A stretch of 64,000 nucleotides of DNA from Flavobacteriales bacterium UBA1993 (GCA_002336485.1 DDCZ01000038.1:1-64000); one strand, 5' to 3'; positions 47,305 to 56,774 are shown, counted from the stretch's first letter. A program made the numbers and translations. Notes: generated from the sequence alone by a model not told the origin.

Positions 47305-50300
47305 TTGAAACAATTTGCGCTTGCATTTTTTCTCGTCTTGATTTCGGCATCGATCAATTCGATGTTCTCGCAATCGAGCGGATACGTTGAAAACAAAGGG
47401 CAATGGGATGACGAGGTTGTTGGAAGATTTTATCTTCCAAATGGAGCTGCTTGGTTCTTTAATGATCGAGTGCGCTTTCCGCTAGTAGAGGAGGAACTGC
47501 TGCACGAGGCACATGAATTTTCACACGAAAATCCAGACGTTTCTAATGTGCTATCTGGACATTGTTATGAAATGGTTTTTTCTTCGGAGTCAAATCCAAC
47601 GCATCGTTTTGTTGATAGGGTTCCCGATTATGTCAACTACTTTATCGGAAAGGATAGATCGAAGTGGGCAGGCCGAGTTGGGATTTTTAAGAGACTGCAT
47701 TATTCCCGAATCGCGAAAGGAGTGGATCTAGATTGGTCTATGGATCAGGGAAGGATGAAATACACATTTCGGATCGACCCTAACACAGATCCATCCTTTG
47801 TAGGTCTGGAATACAATGCCGTTCGCAAGCTTGAGCTACGCGAAGGGAATTTGGTTGTGACACTCCCAAACCTTGAAGTGATCGAGCAATCTCCGTATGT
47901 ATATCAATTGGTAAACGGCAGAGAGGTTGAAGTTAAGAGTGGGTTCGTTATCGAGGCAAATCGAGTGTCGTTTTCCATTGGAAACTATGATCCTTCGTTG
48001 GAGTTATTCATTGATCCAGTAATTGTTGCCTCGACAAACATTGGCGCCACGGTTACAACCTACGGTCACTCCGCCACCTACGACCAATTCGGAAATATTA
48101 TTGGCGGAGGCCGACCTTTTGGTGCAGGTTACCCATCCGATACGGGGTCATTTCAAATGGACTTCGCTGGAGGAGGAACCGATATTGGAATTAGCAAACT
48201 GAACGAGGATGGCAGCCAACTTCTTTGGAGCACGTATATCGGAGGAGCCACCTCTGATGAATACGTGCATAGTCTTGTTGTGAATGGTTTTAATCAGGTT
48301 GTTGTTCTCGGTAAGACCTCTTCATCCGATTATCCAGTCGCGTTTAATGCATACGACACCACGTTTAATGGTGCTGAGGATATTTGTATCACCATATTGT
48401 CTGACAGCGGAGATTCCATCATTGGTTCCACGTATGTTGGAGGTGAGTCAAATGATGGTCAAAATACCGTTCCAGCCTCGTATGCGGGATTTAAGGGAGA
48501 GGTAGTCTGTGATCTTTACAGCAATGTTTATGTCGCAAGCACATCGAGTAGCGATTCCTTTCCCACCTCAAATGGTGCGTATCAGGCAACGAGGGATAGT
48601 CTGCAAGATGCCGTCGTATTTAAAATGACTTACAATTTAACGGGTATGTTGTTTAGTACCTATTTAGGTACGGAAGGGAACGATGCGGCCTTCAACTTGA
48701 AGCCGGCAAAGGACAACACAGTTTACGTCACGGGTGCTACGTCCAGCGGAAATTTCCCGACAACCTCTGGTGCGCACGATGAAACTTTTAATACCGGAAC
48801 CTACGATGCCTTCATTACGCGTTTCGACCAGAATGGGCATACGATACTAAATAGCACGTTCATCGAATCCGACTCGAATGGAGATGATAAAGGACTTTTC
48901 CTTCAAATTGATCGGCATCACGATATCTATGTAATGGGCTCGTCAACCGTAATAACTGGCGACACAAATAAATATATGGGGCCTGGAGCTGGTTCATTTA
49001 TTCGGAAATATGGACCTGAATTAGATACACTCGAATGGACTTCCACATTTGCTAGCTTACGTCATTCCGCATTTCTGGTTGATAATTGCAAGAACATTTA
49101 TGCCGCTGGAAATCAACCAGGAAGCGTTGATACAGTAGATGCGGTTCAGGCAACGCAGGGAGGCTTTTATGTTATGGTTTTGTCGCCGGAGGCTGACACC
49201 ATTTTAATGGGATCGTATTACGGAACTACAGGTTCCCATGTAGACGGAGGAACAAGTCGATTTGACAAGCGAGGTGCGGTCTACCAAGCCACGTGCACGA
49301 ATGGGGCGTTTCCGCTGACGAGCACGGCTTGGTCTGGAAATCAAAATGGAGGATCTTATGACCTGACTGTGTTTAAGATTGACATGGAAATTCAGGCCGC
49401 GGTTGCAAATGCCCAGATAGCGCCAAACAGTGTAGGCTGCGCACCGTACACCGCGAACTTCACAAACTTTGGAAGCCAGGGGCTTTCTCACTATTGGGAC
49501 TTTAAGGATGGAGATACCTCCAATTTGGCAACGCCTTCGCATACGTTTAACGATCCGGGAGTTTACGAAGTTGACTATGTGATTTTTGATACGGGAGGAT
49601 GTGTGTTAAGTGACACGGCTACCTTAATCATTGTTGTGCATGATTCCACGGCACCTGAAATTGTAGTTGGACCAACCGAATGCGTTGATGAAGTAGTTCT
49701 TACAACAACAAGTGCGTATGCAAGTTACGAGTGGTCAACCGGTGCCGCAACACAAACAATCACCACAGATTCAGTTGGCGAGTATTGGCTGCAAATCACG
49801 AACTCATGTGGGTCCTATAGCGATACGGTGCAGATAGACTATACTCCTAGTTTTAGCTTCATATTGCCACCAGACACCGGCATTTGTGATCCGAATTTCT
49901 TTCTAAGTGGTCCAGATTCTGCGATCAATTATTTGTGGAATTCCGGAGACACAACCCAGACATTGACGATACCTAATACAGGAGTTTACACGCTTATAGC
50001 AGACAACGGGACATGCGCTGATACCGATTCCATTCACATTACAGTAGCCTATACAAACATATCGAGCCAAGACACGGTTTTATGTGTTGATTCTGCCGTT
50101 TTCGCAGTAAATAACGATTCAGGAAGTATTACTTGGTCAACAGGCGATACGGTTTCTTCGATTACAATAGATAGCGCCGGCACGTATTGGGTGAAATTGG
50201 AAAATGGATACTGTACGGTCATTGATACCATTGACGTGATTATCGCTCCATTGGAGCTAAATCTACCATCGGATACCGCTATTTGCTCTCCTATTTTTAT

Positions 50301-51165
50301 TAATGCATTTGATTCCACATTCGTCAGTTATCTATGGAGTGATAGCAGCACCGATTCGTCGTTATTGGTTATTGATTCGGGCTCTATTTGGCTGGAGGTG
50401 TCAAATGCACACTGTTCCGACGCAGACACGATGCGCGTAGACAACATCGTTTACATCCCAAGCTCAGGAAATAACCAATTCTACTGCGATACGTTCACAG
50501 CGCCGCTTGCTATAGTAGATAGACCTGGTGCAGATTTCTTGTGGAGTACCGGAGATACAACCAACGTGATCATAGCTACTGAATCGGGTAGGTACATAGT
50601 TACGATCAGTGAAGGGATTTGCAATTGGTTAGACACGTTTGAAGTGCAATTTGCGAAGACGCCAGAAATAGATATTCCCAACTATGAGATGTGCGAAGGC
50701 GATAGCGTAATCATAAATGCAGACACCTCTTATTCCAACTATATATGGTCCAACACTGCCAGCTCATCGAGCATTGTCGTTAAAGATTCAGGGTCATACT
50801 GGGTAAGTATTAACAACAATGGATGCGAGAAACGACACGAATTTCAGGTGAGTTATTTAGACGCTTCACGCATTGGCTCACATTCTGTCCCTAACGTACT
50901 TACTCCAAACAGCGATGGAATAAATGATGTGCTTTTCATTGATATAAATGACTATTCCGTATTCACGCATTGGACAATTGATGTCTATAATCGTTGGGGG
51001 TCTTTGGTATATCATAGTAGTGAGCCAACCATTCGTTGGGAGGGTAGAACGTTTACAGGTGAGCCGTTAAAACCGGGAGTTTACTATTACATTATTGATG
51101 GCAGCACGATCTGCCTTCAAAAGGAAACGGTAGGATATCGAGGCTCTATCACAATTCTTGAATAA
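47305..51165 (+). CDS. Giant T9SS type B cargo, paralog of upstream gene
   Basis: This is a 1286-aa secreted protein with the same order as its neighbour: signal peptide (FFLVLISASINSMFSQ), ENKGQW domain, SBBP propeller (LLWSTYIGGATSDE, LFSTYLGTEGNDA), PKD (HYWDFKDGDTS), six Ig-like modules and a type B sorting domain (VLTPNSDGINDVLFI, YNRWGSLVYHS). TTG at 47305 gives a clean signal peptide; the frame extends to a TTG at 47230 but that adds 25 charged residues. The pair may be alternative surface proteins of the same export route. No PorP/SprF partner lies next to them. Confidence 0.88.
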   Translation: MKQFALAFFLVLISASINSMFSQSSGYVENKGQWDDEVVGRFYLPNGAAWFFNDRVRFPLVEEELLHEAHEFSHENPDVSNVLSGHCYEMVFSSESNPTHRFVDRVPDYVNYFIGKDRSKWAGRVGIFKRLHYSRIAKGVDLDWSMDQGRMKYTFRIDPNTDPSFVGLEYNAVRKLELREGNLVVTLPNLEVIEQSPYVYQLVNGREVEVKSGFVIEANRVSFSIGNYDPSLELFIDPVIVASTNIGATVTTYGHSATYDQFGNIIGGGRPFGAGYPSDTGSFQMDFAGGGTDIGISKLNEDGSQLLWSTYIGGATSDEYVHSLVVNGFNQVVVLGKTSSSDYPVAFNAYDTTFNGAEDICITILSDSGDSIIGSTYVGGESNDGQNTVPASYAGFKGEVVCDLYSNVYVASTSSSDSFPTSNGAYQATRDSLQDAVVFKMTYNLTGMLFSTYLGTEGNDAAFNLKPAKDNTVYVTGATSSGNFPTTSGAHDETFNTGTYDAFITRFDQNGHTILNSTFIESDSNGDDKGLFLQIDRHHDIYVMGSSTVITGDTNKYMGPGAGSFIRKYGPELDTLEWTSTFASLRHSAFLVDNCKNIYAAGNQPGSVDTVDAVQATQGGFYVMVLSPEADTILMGSYYGTTGSHVDGGTSRFDKRGAVYQATCTNGAFPLTSTAWSGNQNGGSYDLTVFKIDMEIQAAVANAQIAPNSVGCAPYTANFTNFGSQGLSHYWDFKDGDTSNLATPSHTFNDPGVYEVDYVIFDTGGCVLSDTATLIIVVHDSTAPEIVVGPTECVDEVVLTTTSAYASYEWSTGAATQTITTDSVGEYWLQITNSCGSYSDTVQIDYTPSFSFILPPDTGICDPNFFLSGPDSAINYLWNSGDTTQTLTIPNTGVYTLIADNGTCADTDSIHITVAYTNISSQDTVLCVDSAVFAVNNDSGSITWSTGDTVSSITIDSAGTYWVKLENGYCTVIDTIDVIIAPLELNLPSDTAICSPIFINAFDSTFVSYLWSDSSTDSSLLVIDSGSIWLEVSNAHCSDADTMRVDNIVYIPSSGNNQFYCDTFTAPLAIVDRPGADFLWSTGDTTNVIIATESGRYIVTISEGICNWLDTFEVQFAKTPEIDIPNYEMCEGDSVIINADTSYSNYIWSNTASSSSIVVKDSGSYWVSINNNGCEKRHEFQVSYLDASRIGSHSVPNVLTPNSDGINDVLFIDINDYSVFTHWTIDVYNRWGSLVYHSSEPTIRWEGRTFTGEPLKPGVYYYIIDGSTICLQKETVGYRGSITILE

Positions 51166-51182
51166 CGGCCTTCATATAGTCT

Positions 51183-51190
51183 TAAATTTG
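51183..51190 (+). promoter_or_regulatory. -7 promoter box (TAAATTTG) for ychF
   Basis: A perfect TAnnTTTG match lies 19 nt before the ATG at 51210. The nearest TTG is 22 nt upstream, longer than the usual spacer. It suggests ychF has its own promoter despite following another gene by 44 bp. Confidence 0.4.
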
Positions 51191-51209
51191 CCGCCCAAAT
51201 CCACGAATT

Positions 51210-52307
51210 ATGGCATTAAAGTGCGGCATTGTAGGTCTCCCAAACGTAGGTAAGTCAACCCTGTTTAATTGCTTAAGTAACGCGAAGGCGCAGGCGGCAA
51301 ATTTCCCATTTTGCACCATCGAGCCAAACGTTGGCACCATCACTGTGCCAGACGAACGTTTAAACGCATTAGCAGAGATCGTAAACCCGGAGCGGATCAT
51401 GCCAACAACAATTGAAATTGTAGACATCGCAGGATTGGTAAAAGGAGCGAGTAAGGGCGAAGGACTTGGAAATCAATTTCTAGGAAACATCCGAGAGTGC
51501 GATGCCATTATTCATGTTCTACGTTGCTTCGAGGATGGGAACATTGTTCACGTCGATGGCTCTGTAGATCCTGTGCGAGATAAAGAGGTGATCGACATGG
51601 AACTTCAGCTTAAAGACCTGGAAACCCTTGGGAAGCGCATTGATAAAGTTCGGAAGCAGGCCACCGTTGGTGATAAAGAATCCAAGAAGCAGTTTGATAT
51701 CTATGAGAAATTTAGACTTCACTTGGAGCAAGGAAAGTCGGCTCGGTCTGCACCCGTTGATGAAAAGGAGCGAGAGATTGCTTCTGATCTATATCTGCTT
51801 ACTGATAAGCCTGTAATGTATGTGTGTAACGTGGAAGAAACGAGTGTCGTTGATGGCAATGCACATACCAAGGCGGTGCTTGAGGCTGTAAGGGATGAAG
51901 AGGCGGAAGTGTTGGTTTTAGGAGTTGGCATTGAGGCCGATATATCATCGCTTGATACGTTCGAAGAACGCCAAATGTTCTTGGATGATATTGGTTTGAA
52001 AGCACCGGGTGTTTCTCGGCTAATTACGAGTGCCTACGATTTACTTAAGCTTCAGACCTACTTTACTGCAGGGGTGAAGGAAGTGCGTGCCTGGACCATT
52101 GAAGAGGGGATGAAAGCACCTCGGGCCGCAGGTGTTATTCACACAGATTTCGAGAAAGGGTTTATCCGTGCGGAGGTTATTGGATACGATGATTACATTG
52201 AGTTACGATCCGAAAATGCTGCAAAGGAAGCAGGGAAGCTTCATGTCGAAGGCAAGGAATACGTGGTGAAAGACGGGGATGTGATGCACTTCCGTTTTAA
52301 TGTTTAA
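51210..52307 (+). CDS. ychF: Ribosome-associated ATPase YchF (OLA1 family)
   Basis: YchF is an Obg-family P-loop protein that hydrolyses ATP rather than GTP and binds ribosomes. The P-loop is GLPNVGKS (9-16) and switch regions include VDIAGLVKGASKGEGLGNQFL. The usual NKxD GTP specificity motif reads NVEE, as expected for an ATPase. A coiled-coil insert lies around 130-200. The C-terminal TGS-like domain has LQTYFTAGVKEVRAWTI and HTDFEKGFIRAEV. The length of 365 aa is standard. Confidence 0.96.
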   Translation: MALKCGIVGLPNVGKSTLFNCLSNAKAQAANFPFCTIEPNVGTITVPDERLNALAEIVNPERIMPTTIEIVDIAGLVKGASKGEGLGNQFLGNIRECDAIIHVLRCFEDGNIVHVDGSVDPVRDKEVIDMELQLKDLETLGKRIDKVRKQATVGDKESKKQFDIYEKFRLHLEQGKSARSAPVDEKEREIASDLYLLTDKPVMYVCNVEETSVVDGNAHTKAVLEAVRDEEAEVLVLGVGIEADISSLDTFEERQMFLDDIGLKAPGVSRLITSAYDLLKLQTYFTAGVKEVRAWTIEEGMKAPRAAGVIHTDFEKGFIRAEVIGYDDYIELRSENAAKEAGKLHVEGKEYVVKDGDVMHFRFNV

Positions 52308-52391
52308 TTGGTTTCTAAGCTTTTGTATAGACGGCGGGCTAAGGGTAAAAGGTCGATGACTATTCTTGATCACATAGCGATCGATTTAACT

Positions 52392-52775
52392 CTATCGAAC
52401 CAACATCACCCGCCCTTCAAAACTTCGCTTCCCAGAAAAGTCTTCAGAGATCATATCCATCTTCCAGAGGTAAACACCAATAGGCGCAGGAGAGCCGTTT
52501 GAGTTTCCATCCCAACCCAGGCTGCTTTCATCAAAAGTGAATATGGATTTCCCCCAGCGATCAAAGATCGTACAGTCAAACTCAAAAAGACCTTCGCCCA
52601 CAGGTTTCCAATAGGAGTTAAATTGATCGGCAAGAACGTTTGGTGTAAAGCTGTTTGGGGCGTAAAAGTCTGCGCCGCATGTCTTGACTTGTATTGTGCT
52701 GCTGTCTACGCAACCATGCACGTTTGTTGCAAAAACAGTGTATGTTCCAATCTCGTAAATGGTGTTCCATGGAAC
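52392..52775 (-). pseudogene. Detached C-terminus with T9SS type B sorting domain
   Basis: This in-frame continuation of the upstream gene follows a TAG stop at 52776-52778. It reads VPWNTIYEIGTYTVFATNVHG, which completes the interrupted eighth Ig-like module. It then gives the gliding motility-associated sorting domain (YAPNSFTPNVLADQFN, FDRWGKSIF, LGWDGNSNG, ending VMLVR). A GTG at 52721 could start a short ORF, but a sorting domain alone without signal peptide would have no known use. It should be regarded as the lost end of the gene at 52776. Confidence 0.85.
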
Positions 52776-55700
52776 CTAATTGCCATCGCTCCACAAAAAG
52801 TAAACAGGGTGATAGCGGTCGTTTTCTGGATCGTAGAATTCTGGTTCTACATACAGACCATCTTCACAAAGCAATACTGGCGATTCGTACGTGAAGCTAG
52901 GAGTGCTTACCCGATGGGTGTTTAACGTGTCAAACGTTACGCCGCAACGGTTATAGTAGGTGAGATGATATGTGGTATGATCAACAACGGTGCGCACATC
53001 ATCAGTAAAACCGTCATTCCAATACACGCTATCATACAATTCAGGGTTGAGGGTGATTTTACCTGTTGATCCCTCACAGAAAAAGACCGTGTCCAAACCA
53101 CTTTGCCGCGGCAAGGAGTCTATCTTAATTATTATGTCGTCTTTTTTTGATCCGCAGGTGTTGGTGGTTCTCACCTGTATTGAAATTGGGTGATTTGCCT
53201 TAAGTGCCTCGGAGCTTAATATCCAGTGACTTACGCTATCAACATTCAATTTATCGGAGGTCCATTCGTAGGTTGTTCTCTCGGCGTATCCAGCGTTTAG
53301 AATAATGGAGTCGCCATCACAAGACTCAAGATCGGCGCCTAACTCAGGGGTGTGGTGCACATCAATGAAAATCAAAATACTATCTCGGAATGTGCCGCAG
53401 CTATTGGTCAACGAAACTCGCGCCTCCATTTGATCCTGACCTGATGGTATTGTGAAGGAAACGGATTCTGAGTTCTTGTCAACTCCAGAAGGAACACCGG
53501 TCCAGTTGTATGTAGTTCTATCAAAAAGACCCGCTGAAATTTCTATGGAATTTGCCTCGCAATCTACTATGTCTGGCCCGAGGTGAATGTTGAGTGGAAG
53601 ATCCGCTACAAGAAGAAGGGTGTCTCGATCTGTCCCACAGGCATTTGTTATGGTCACATGAAAGTAGTTGGAGCCTGGAGCCAAATTGGAATCAAAGACA
53701 GAGAGCATTGAGGCTATCGATCCATCTTGCCACAGGTATGTACCAAATGGGGTAGAGACATCCAGAGAAAAGGAATCTTCCATGCACACAACCGTGTCAC
53801 CACCTAAGTCTACAATTGGATCCGTTACAAATGCCACTTGGAAGGTGTCTCTATCTGTGCCGCAGAAGTTGGTTTCCTTCACCCAATATTGGCCTTGGGT
53901 GGTGATAACCTGCGTACTCGTGGTATCGCCATTCTTCCACAAAAATGTACTTAATGAATCTGTTTCCAAATCGATAGAGTAGGTGTCTCCAAGGCAGAGT
54001 ATGCTGTCAAGGATTGGAATTTCAGGAATACCCGTATATCGGACTTGGATAGTGTCTGTGCTGGTGCCACATGCGTTTTCTGCTACGGCCCAAACGGTGT
54101 CTGCCGCTGTGATGTCGTTGACTGAATCTGTGGATCCATCAAACCAGTTATATGTTCCGGCGTCGACTTCAGCACTGAGGTGAAATACATCTCCATCACA
54201 CAAAAGTGTGTCGTCGGTTGGGAAAATGACCAAGGCCTCGATGATGCTGTCTACAACCACTGAATCGCGTGCGGAGCCGCAGTAATTGCTCAGTTCTAGC
54301 CAATATGTATCGGGCTGTAGTATCTGGATATACTCTATGGTATCTCCGGTATTCCACAAATAGCTGTACTGCCATTCGTTGCTGATTTCAAATGTGTCGC
54401 CTTCGCAGAGTACAGTGTCTGGCCCGAGGTCTGGTGCGGGCGTAAGCAATACGGTCACCGTATCGTAAAACGTATCCAGCCGACAGCCACTGTAGCTCAC
54501 GGCCATAATAGGAAAGACACCTGCCGAGTCGAAAACATATTGCGCCAGGGAGTCGCTGCTGACCATTACCTGTGCCGCTCCCGTATCGATAAACCATTGG
54601 GCGCTGTCGAAGTATGCGTAGTTGTCGAAACTAAAAGTGGTCGTATCGCTGGTACACTCAAGGCTGTCATGTTCTATTTCGCGGGGGACGAATAGGTTAT
54701 GTATAATACTTGGTAGAACTACATAAGTTTTCTGATCGCATTGGAGTCCATCTAGCGTAAAGTTGCACGCACTGCCAGTGTCATTAGGATTGTTGATAAC
54801 GCCTAGGTACGTAGTTGCATTATTTCCAAAAGCACGGGTAACGTAAATTTTTCCGTTCATTCCCAATCGCAGGCCAGCCATTCCATTCGGAAAATTAGTT
54901 GAATAGGCGGCGATGTCTTGTCCGCTATTCAACATGGTTGAAGCATTTCCTGAACTCAGGTCGAATTGCCACAATGCTCTATACGCTGAAACGCAATACA
55001 GCTTCGAGCCATCTGGCGAAAAGGCAACACTGTGATTTTCATTTGGGCTGCTCAAGTTCGCCTCATTAAATGTTCCGATCAATTGAAATTGACCTGTTGA
55101 ATTATCGAAGGAAAGTAATCGAGTTTGAGAAATACCGCCGGTTCCACTAGTTTGAAAGGACTGTGCATAGTAACCTCCATGAGGTGAGAAATCATTCAAA
55201 GAATAATAAATGGCAGCATTAGGAAATGTCTCATAGAGGCTTGAGACGGGATTAGCCACAATGCCCGAATCCGTAATCTGCCATGCATGCATGGCAGAAT
55301 TGGTATCATGTTTATTTCGCAAAGCAATCCAATAATCGGTGTTGTTTGAATGTCGTGTTATTGAAAAATCGAGGGCTTGATTAACCGTTGAATCAAGCAT
55401 TGTGCTCTGCTGATATATAGATCCTAATCCACCATTTCCGCGGACGTTGACTATTTGGTAGAATAGACCCATTGTTACTGGATTGTTGTTATCAATTCCT
55501 GCTGTGCTAAATACGTAGTACAAAGAATCATTACACGGCAGGGGGCAAATAGATACGCCTCGTGCGTTTTTTAATCGTCCATTTGCAATTGAATCGCCAT
55601 TTCGATCCATAATTGTGTCAGCCGATATGTAAAACAACAACTGACCATTTCGATCCGAAATGCTCGCATGGCCCCTGGGACTGCTTCCGTAGGGTATAAA

Positions 55701-55856
55701 AGAAGGTCCTGTCTGAGGTGTTGCAGAATTTGCTGTAAACACCAGCTGATTGCTATCGCCCCAAATCCAATTTGAGTATTCAAGTTGAGCCTGCAATGAA
55801 GTGATCGACAAGGACATTAGGAGTAAAAGAAACGCAATGAGAATTGAAGGGAACAT
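52776..55856 (-). CDS. Giant Ig-module T9SS cargo truncated by in-frame TAG
   Basis: This is a secreted protein of 1026 aa that would be 1154 aa if the TAG were read through. The signal peptide is MFPSILIAFLLLLMSLSITSLQAQ from the ATG at 55856; the TTG at 55874 adds six residues in front. Residues about 25-400 form a beta-propeller-like region (LLFYISADTIMDRNGD, DYWIALRNKHD, HSVAFSPDGSKLYCVSAY). Eight Ig-like modules of about 70-85 residues follow, with GPDT-x-C and Y-x-W-x-G patterns. The TAG lies in the middle of the eighth. Without the next 128 codons the protein has no T9SS sorting domain and should stay in the periplasm or be degraded. Confidence 0.85.
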   Translation of the reverse strand: MFPSILIAFLLLLMSLSITSLQAQLEYSNWIWGDSNQLVFTANSATPQTGPSFIPYGSSPRGHASISDRNGQLLFYISADTIMDRNGDSIANGRLKNARGVSICPLPCNDSLYYVFSTAGIDNNNPVTMGLFYQIVNVRGNGGLGSIYQQSTMLDSTVNQALDFSITRHSNNTDYWIALRNKHDTNSAMHAWQITDSGIVANPVSSLYETFPNAAIYYSLNDFSPHGGYYAQSFQTSGTGGISQTRLLSFDNSTGQFQLIGTFNEANLSSPNENHSVAFSPDGSKLYCVSAYRALWQFDLSSGNASTMLNSGQDIAAYSTNFPNGMAGLRLGMNGKIYVTRAFGNNATTYLGVINNPNDTGSACNFTLDGLQCDQKTYVVLPSIIHNLFVPREIEHDSLECTSDTTTFSFDNYAYFDSAQWFIDTGAAQVMVSSDSLAQYVFDSAGVFPIMAVSYSGCRLDTFYDTVTVLLTPAPDLGPDTVLCEGDTFEISNEWQYSYLWNTGDTIEYIQILQPDTYWLELSNYCGSARDSVVVDSIIEALVIFPTDDTLLCDGDVFHLSAEVDAGTYNWFDGSTDSVNDITAADTVWAVAENACGTSTDTIQVRYTGIPEIPILDSILCLGDTYSIDLETDSLSTFLWKNGDTTSTQVITTQGQYWVKETNFCGTDRDTFQVAFVTDPIVDLGGDTVVCMEDSFSLDVSTPFGTYLWQDGSIASMLSVFDSNLAPGSNYFHVTITNACGTDRDTLLLVADLPLNIHLGPDIVDCEANSIEISAGLFDRTTYNWTGVPSGVDKNSESVSFTIPSGQDQMEARVSLTNSCGTFRDSILIFIDVHHTPELGADLESCDGDSIILNAGYAERTTYEWTSDKLNVDSVSHWILSSEALKANHPISIQVRTTNTCGSKKDDIIIKIDSLPRQSGLDTVFFCEGSTGKITLNPELYDSVYWNDGFTDDVRTVVDHTTYHLTYYNRCGVTFDTLNTHRVSTPSFTYESPVLLCEDGLYVEPEFYDPENDRYHPVYFLWSDGN

Positions 55857-55876
55857 TGGTTCATTAAGACGCAAGA

Positions 55877-55908
55877 AAGCCAGCCTCGAAGCTTTTCGAA
55901 GCTGGCTT
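55877..55908 (-). terminator. Terminator-like hairpin upstream of the Ig-module gene
   Basis: Inverted repeats AAGCCAGC (55877-55884) and GCTGGCTT (55901-55908) are extended by a five-pair inner stem after one mismatch, with loop GCTT. Read on the minus strand it is followed by TTTCTTG. The form fits a terminator for a short leftward transcript, or an attenuator about 20 nt before the ATG at 55856. Confidence 0.5.
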
Positions 55909-55944
55909 GTCCATGATATGATCTGTTTTTGAATCAGTGCTTAA

Positions 55945-56019
55945 TCAACTTATCGAGGCTGCATAAGCCTCAATTGCAAGCTTGTCCGAGTGGAAGAGGA
56001 TGGCTTTTTTTGAATTCAT
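55945..56019 (-). CDS. Possible 24-aa small protein or leader peptide
   Basis: An ATG at 56019 opens 24 codons, beginning MNSKKAILFHSD and ending in TGA. It is preceded 7 nt upstream by TAAACTTG, one base off the -7 consensus, and is followed about 37 nt later by the hairpin at 55877-55908. The gene-like layout (promoter, short ORF, terminator) is suggestive, but the ORF is short enough to occur by chance. The transcript may also be a non-coding RNA. Confidence 0.25.
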   Translation of the reverse strand: MNSKKAILFHSDKLAIEAYAASIS

Positions 56020-56370
56020 ACTAATTCAAGTTTAAAGCCATAAAAAAGGGAACGAAGCATAGAGTATCAATCTGATTAAACATAAAATGTTGTCAAGTAA
56101 AGATGTCCGTCCCACGGGATGCCCTGAAAATAGTAAATGAAAATTATGTGTCAGCCCAATGACGTTACTTTGTTAGCCTTGTGTCAATACATTTTCCTAG
56201 TACCTTAGGAACGACGACCCGAAATAGTATTTGTTACAATGAGCCTGAATTCCAAAAAAAAACAGAAACCGAGTTAATAAATACCGTCATGTTAGTAATT
56301 GAAAGTAAAATTCAATTGAAGATGGAATCTGACTACTAAATTCGCAGTCAGAATATCAATAGGTACTGCT
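56020..56370. other. Intergenic region before the ferredoxin gene
   Basis: This AT-rich stretch lies between divergent transcription units. It contains one arm of an inverted repeat (GGCTTT at 56002-56007, AAAGCC at 56034-56039). I found no clear ORF, tRNA or perfect TAnnTTTG box oriented to the ferredoxin gene; TACTTTG at 56166-56172 is one base short. Confidence 0.4.
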
Positions 56371-56718
56371 ATGGCGATAATAATTACGGATGAGTGTATA
56401 AACTGCGGGGCGTGCGAGCCAGAATGTCCAAATAACGCGATTTATGAAGGTGGAGTGGAGTGGCGGTTCTCTGAAGGCACGGGATTAACTGGATTCGTGG
56501 ATGGCAAGAACGGCGCATCTGCAGATGCCGATGCGGAGAACGAAGCCAAGGAGATGGATGTATACTATATCGTTACTGATAAGTGCACAGAATGTGTTGG
56601 TTTTCATGACGAACCACAATGTGCAGCCGTTTGTCCAGTTGACTGTTGCGTAGATGATCCTGATTTCCGCGAAAGCGAAGAAGCACTTCTGGAAAAGAAG
56701 GAATTCCTACATGTATAA
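56371..56718 (+). CDS. 4Fe-4S dicluster ferredoxin
   Basis: This is a 115-aa electron carrier with two [4Fe-4S] clusters. The first set is C9, C12, C15 and C19 ([12 protein letters not shown]). The second set is C72, C75, C84 and C88 (CTEC-x8-CAAVCP). An acidic insert of about 40 residues lies between them. In many Flavobacteriia this ferredoxin gene neighbours the LuxC-type acyl-CoA reductase; here that gene is at 9537, about 46 kb away. A role as electron donor for that enzyme or for others is inferred only. Confidence 0.93.
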   Translation: MAIIITDECINCGACEPECPNNAIYEGGVEWRFSEGTGLTGFVDGKNGASADADAENEAKEMDVYYIVTDKCTECVGFHDEPQCAAVCPVDCCVDDPDFRESEEALLEKKEFLHV

Positions 56719-56774
56719 ATGAGATTGCTGCAACACATGCAGTTCGTTACCGTTTCAATGATTCAATCCTACTT

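Larger units (their letters stand above)
43292..51165 (+). repeat. Tandem duplication of giant T9SS type B genes
   Basis: The two consecutive genes share the same domain order along their whole length: ENKGQW domain, SBBP propeller, PKD, six Ig-like modules and type B sorting domain. Some stretches are nearly identical, such as GSHVDGGTSRFDKRG and VYQATC. The rest has diverged strongly, so the duplication is old. Confidence 0.85.

Noticed and set aside
43292..55856. CRISPR or short tandem DNA repeats in the giant genes
   Set aside because: The repetition is at protein-module level (65-85 residues) with diverged DNA; there are no short regular spacers.
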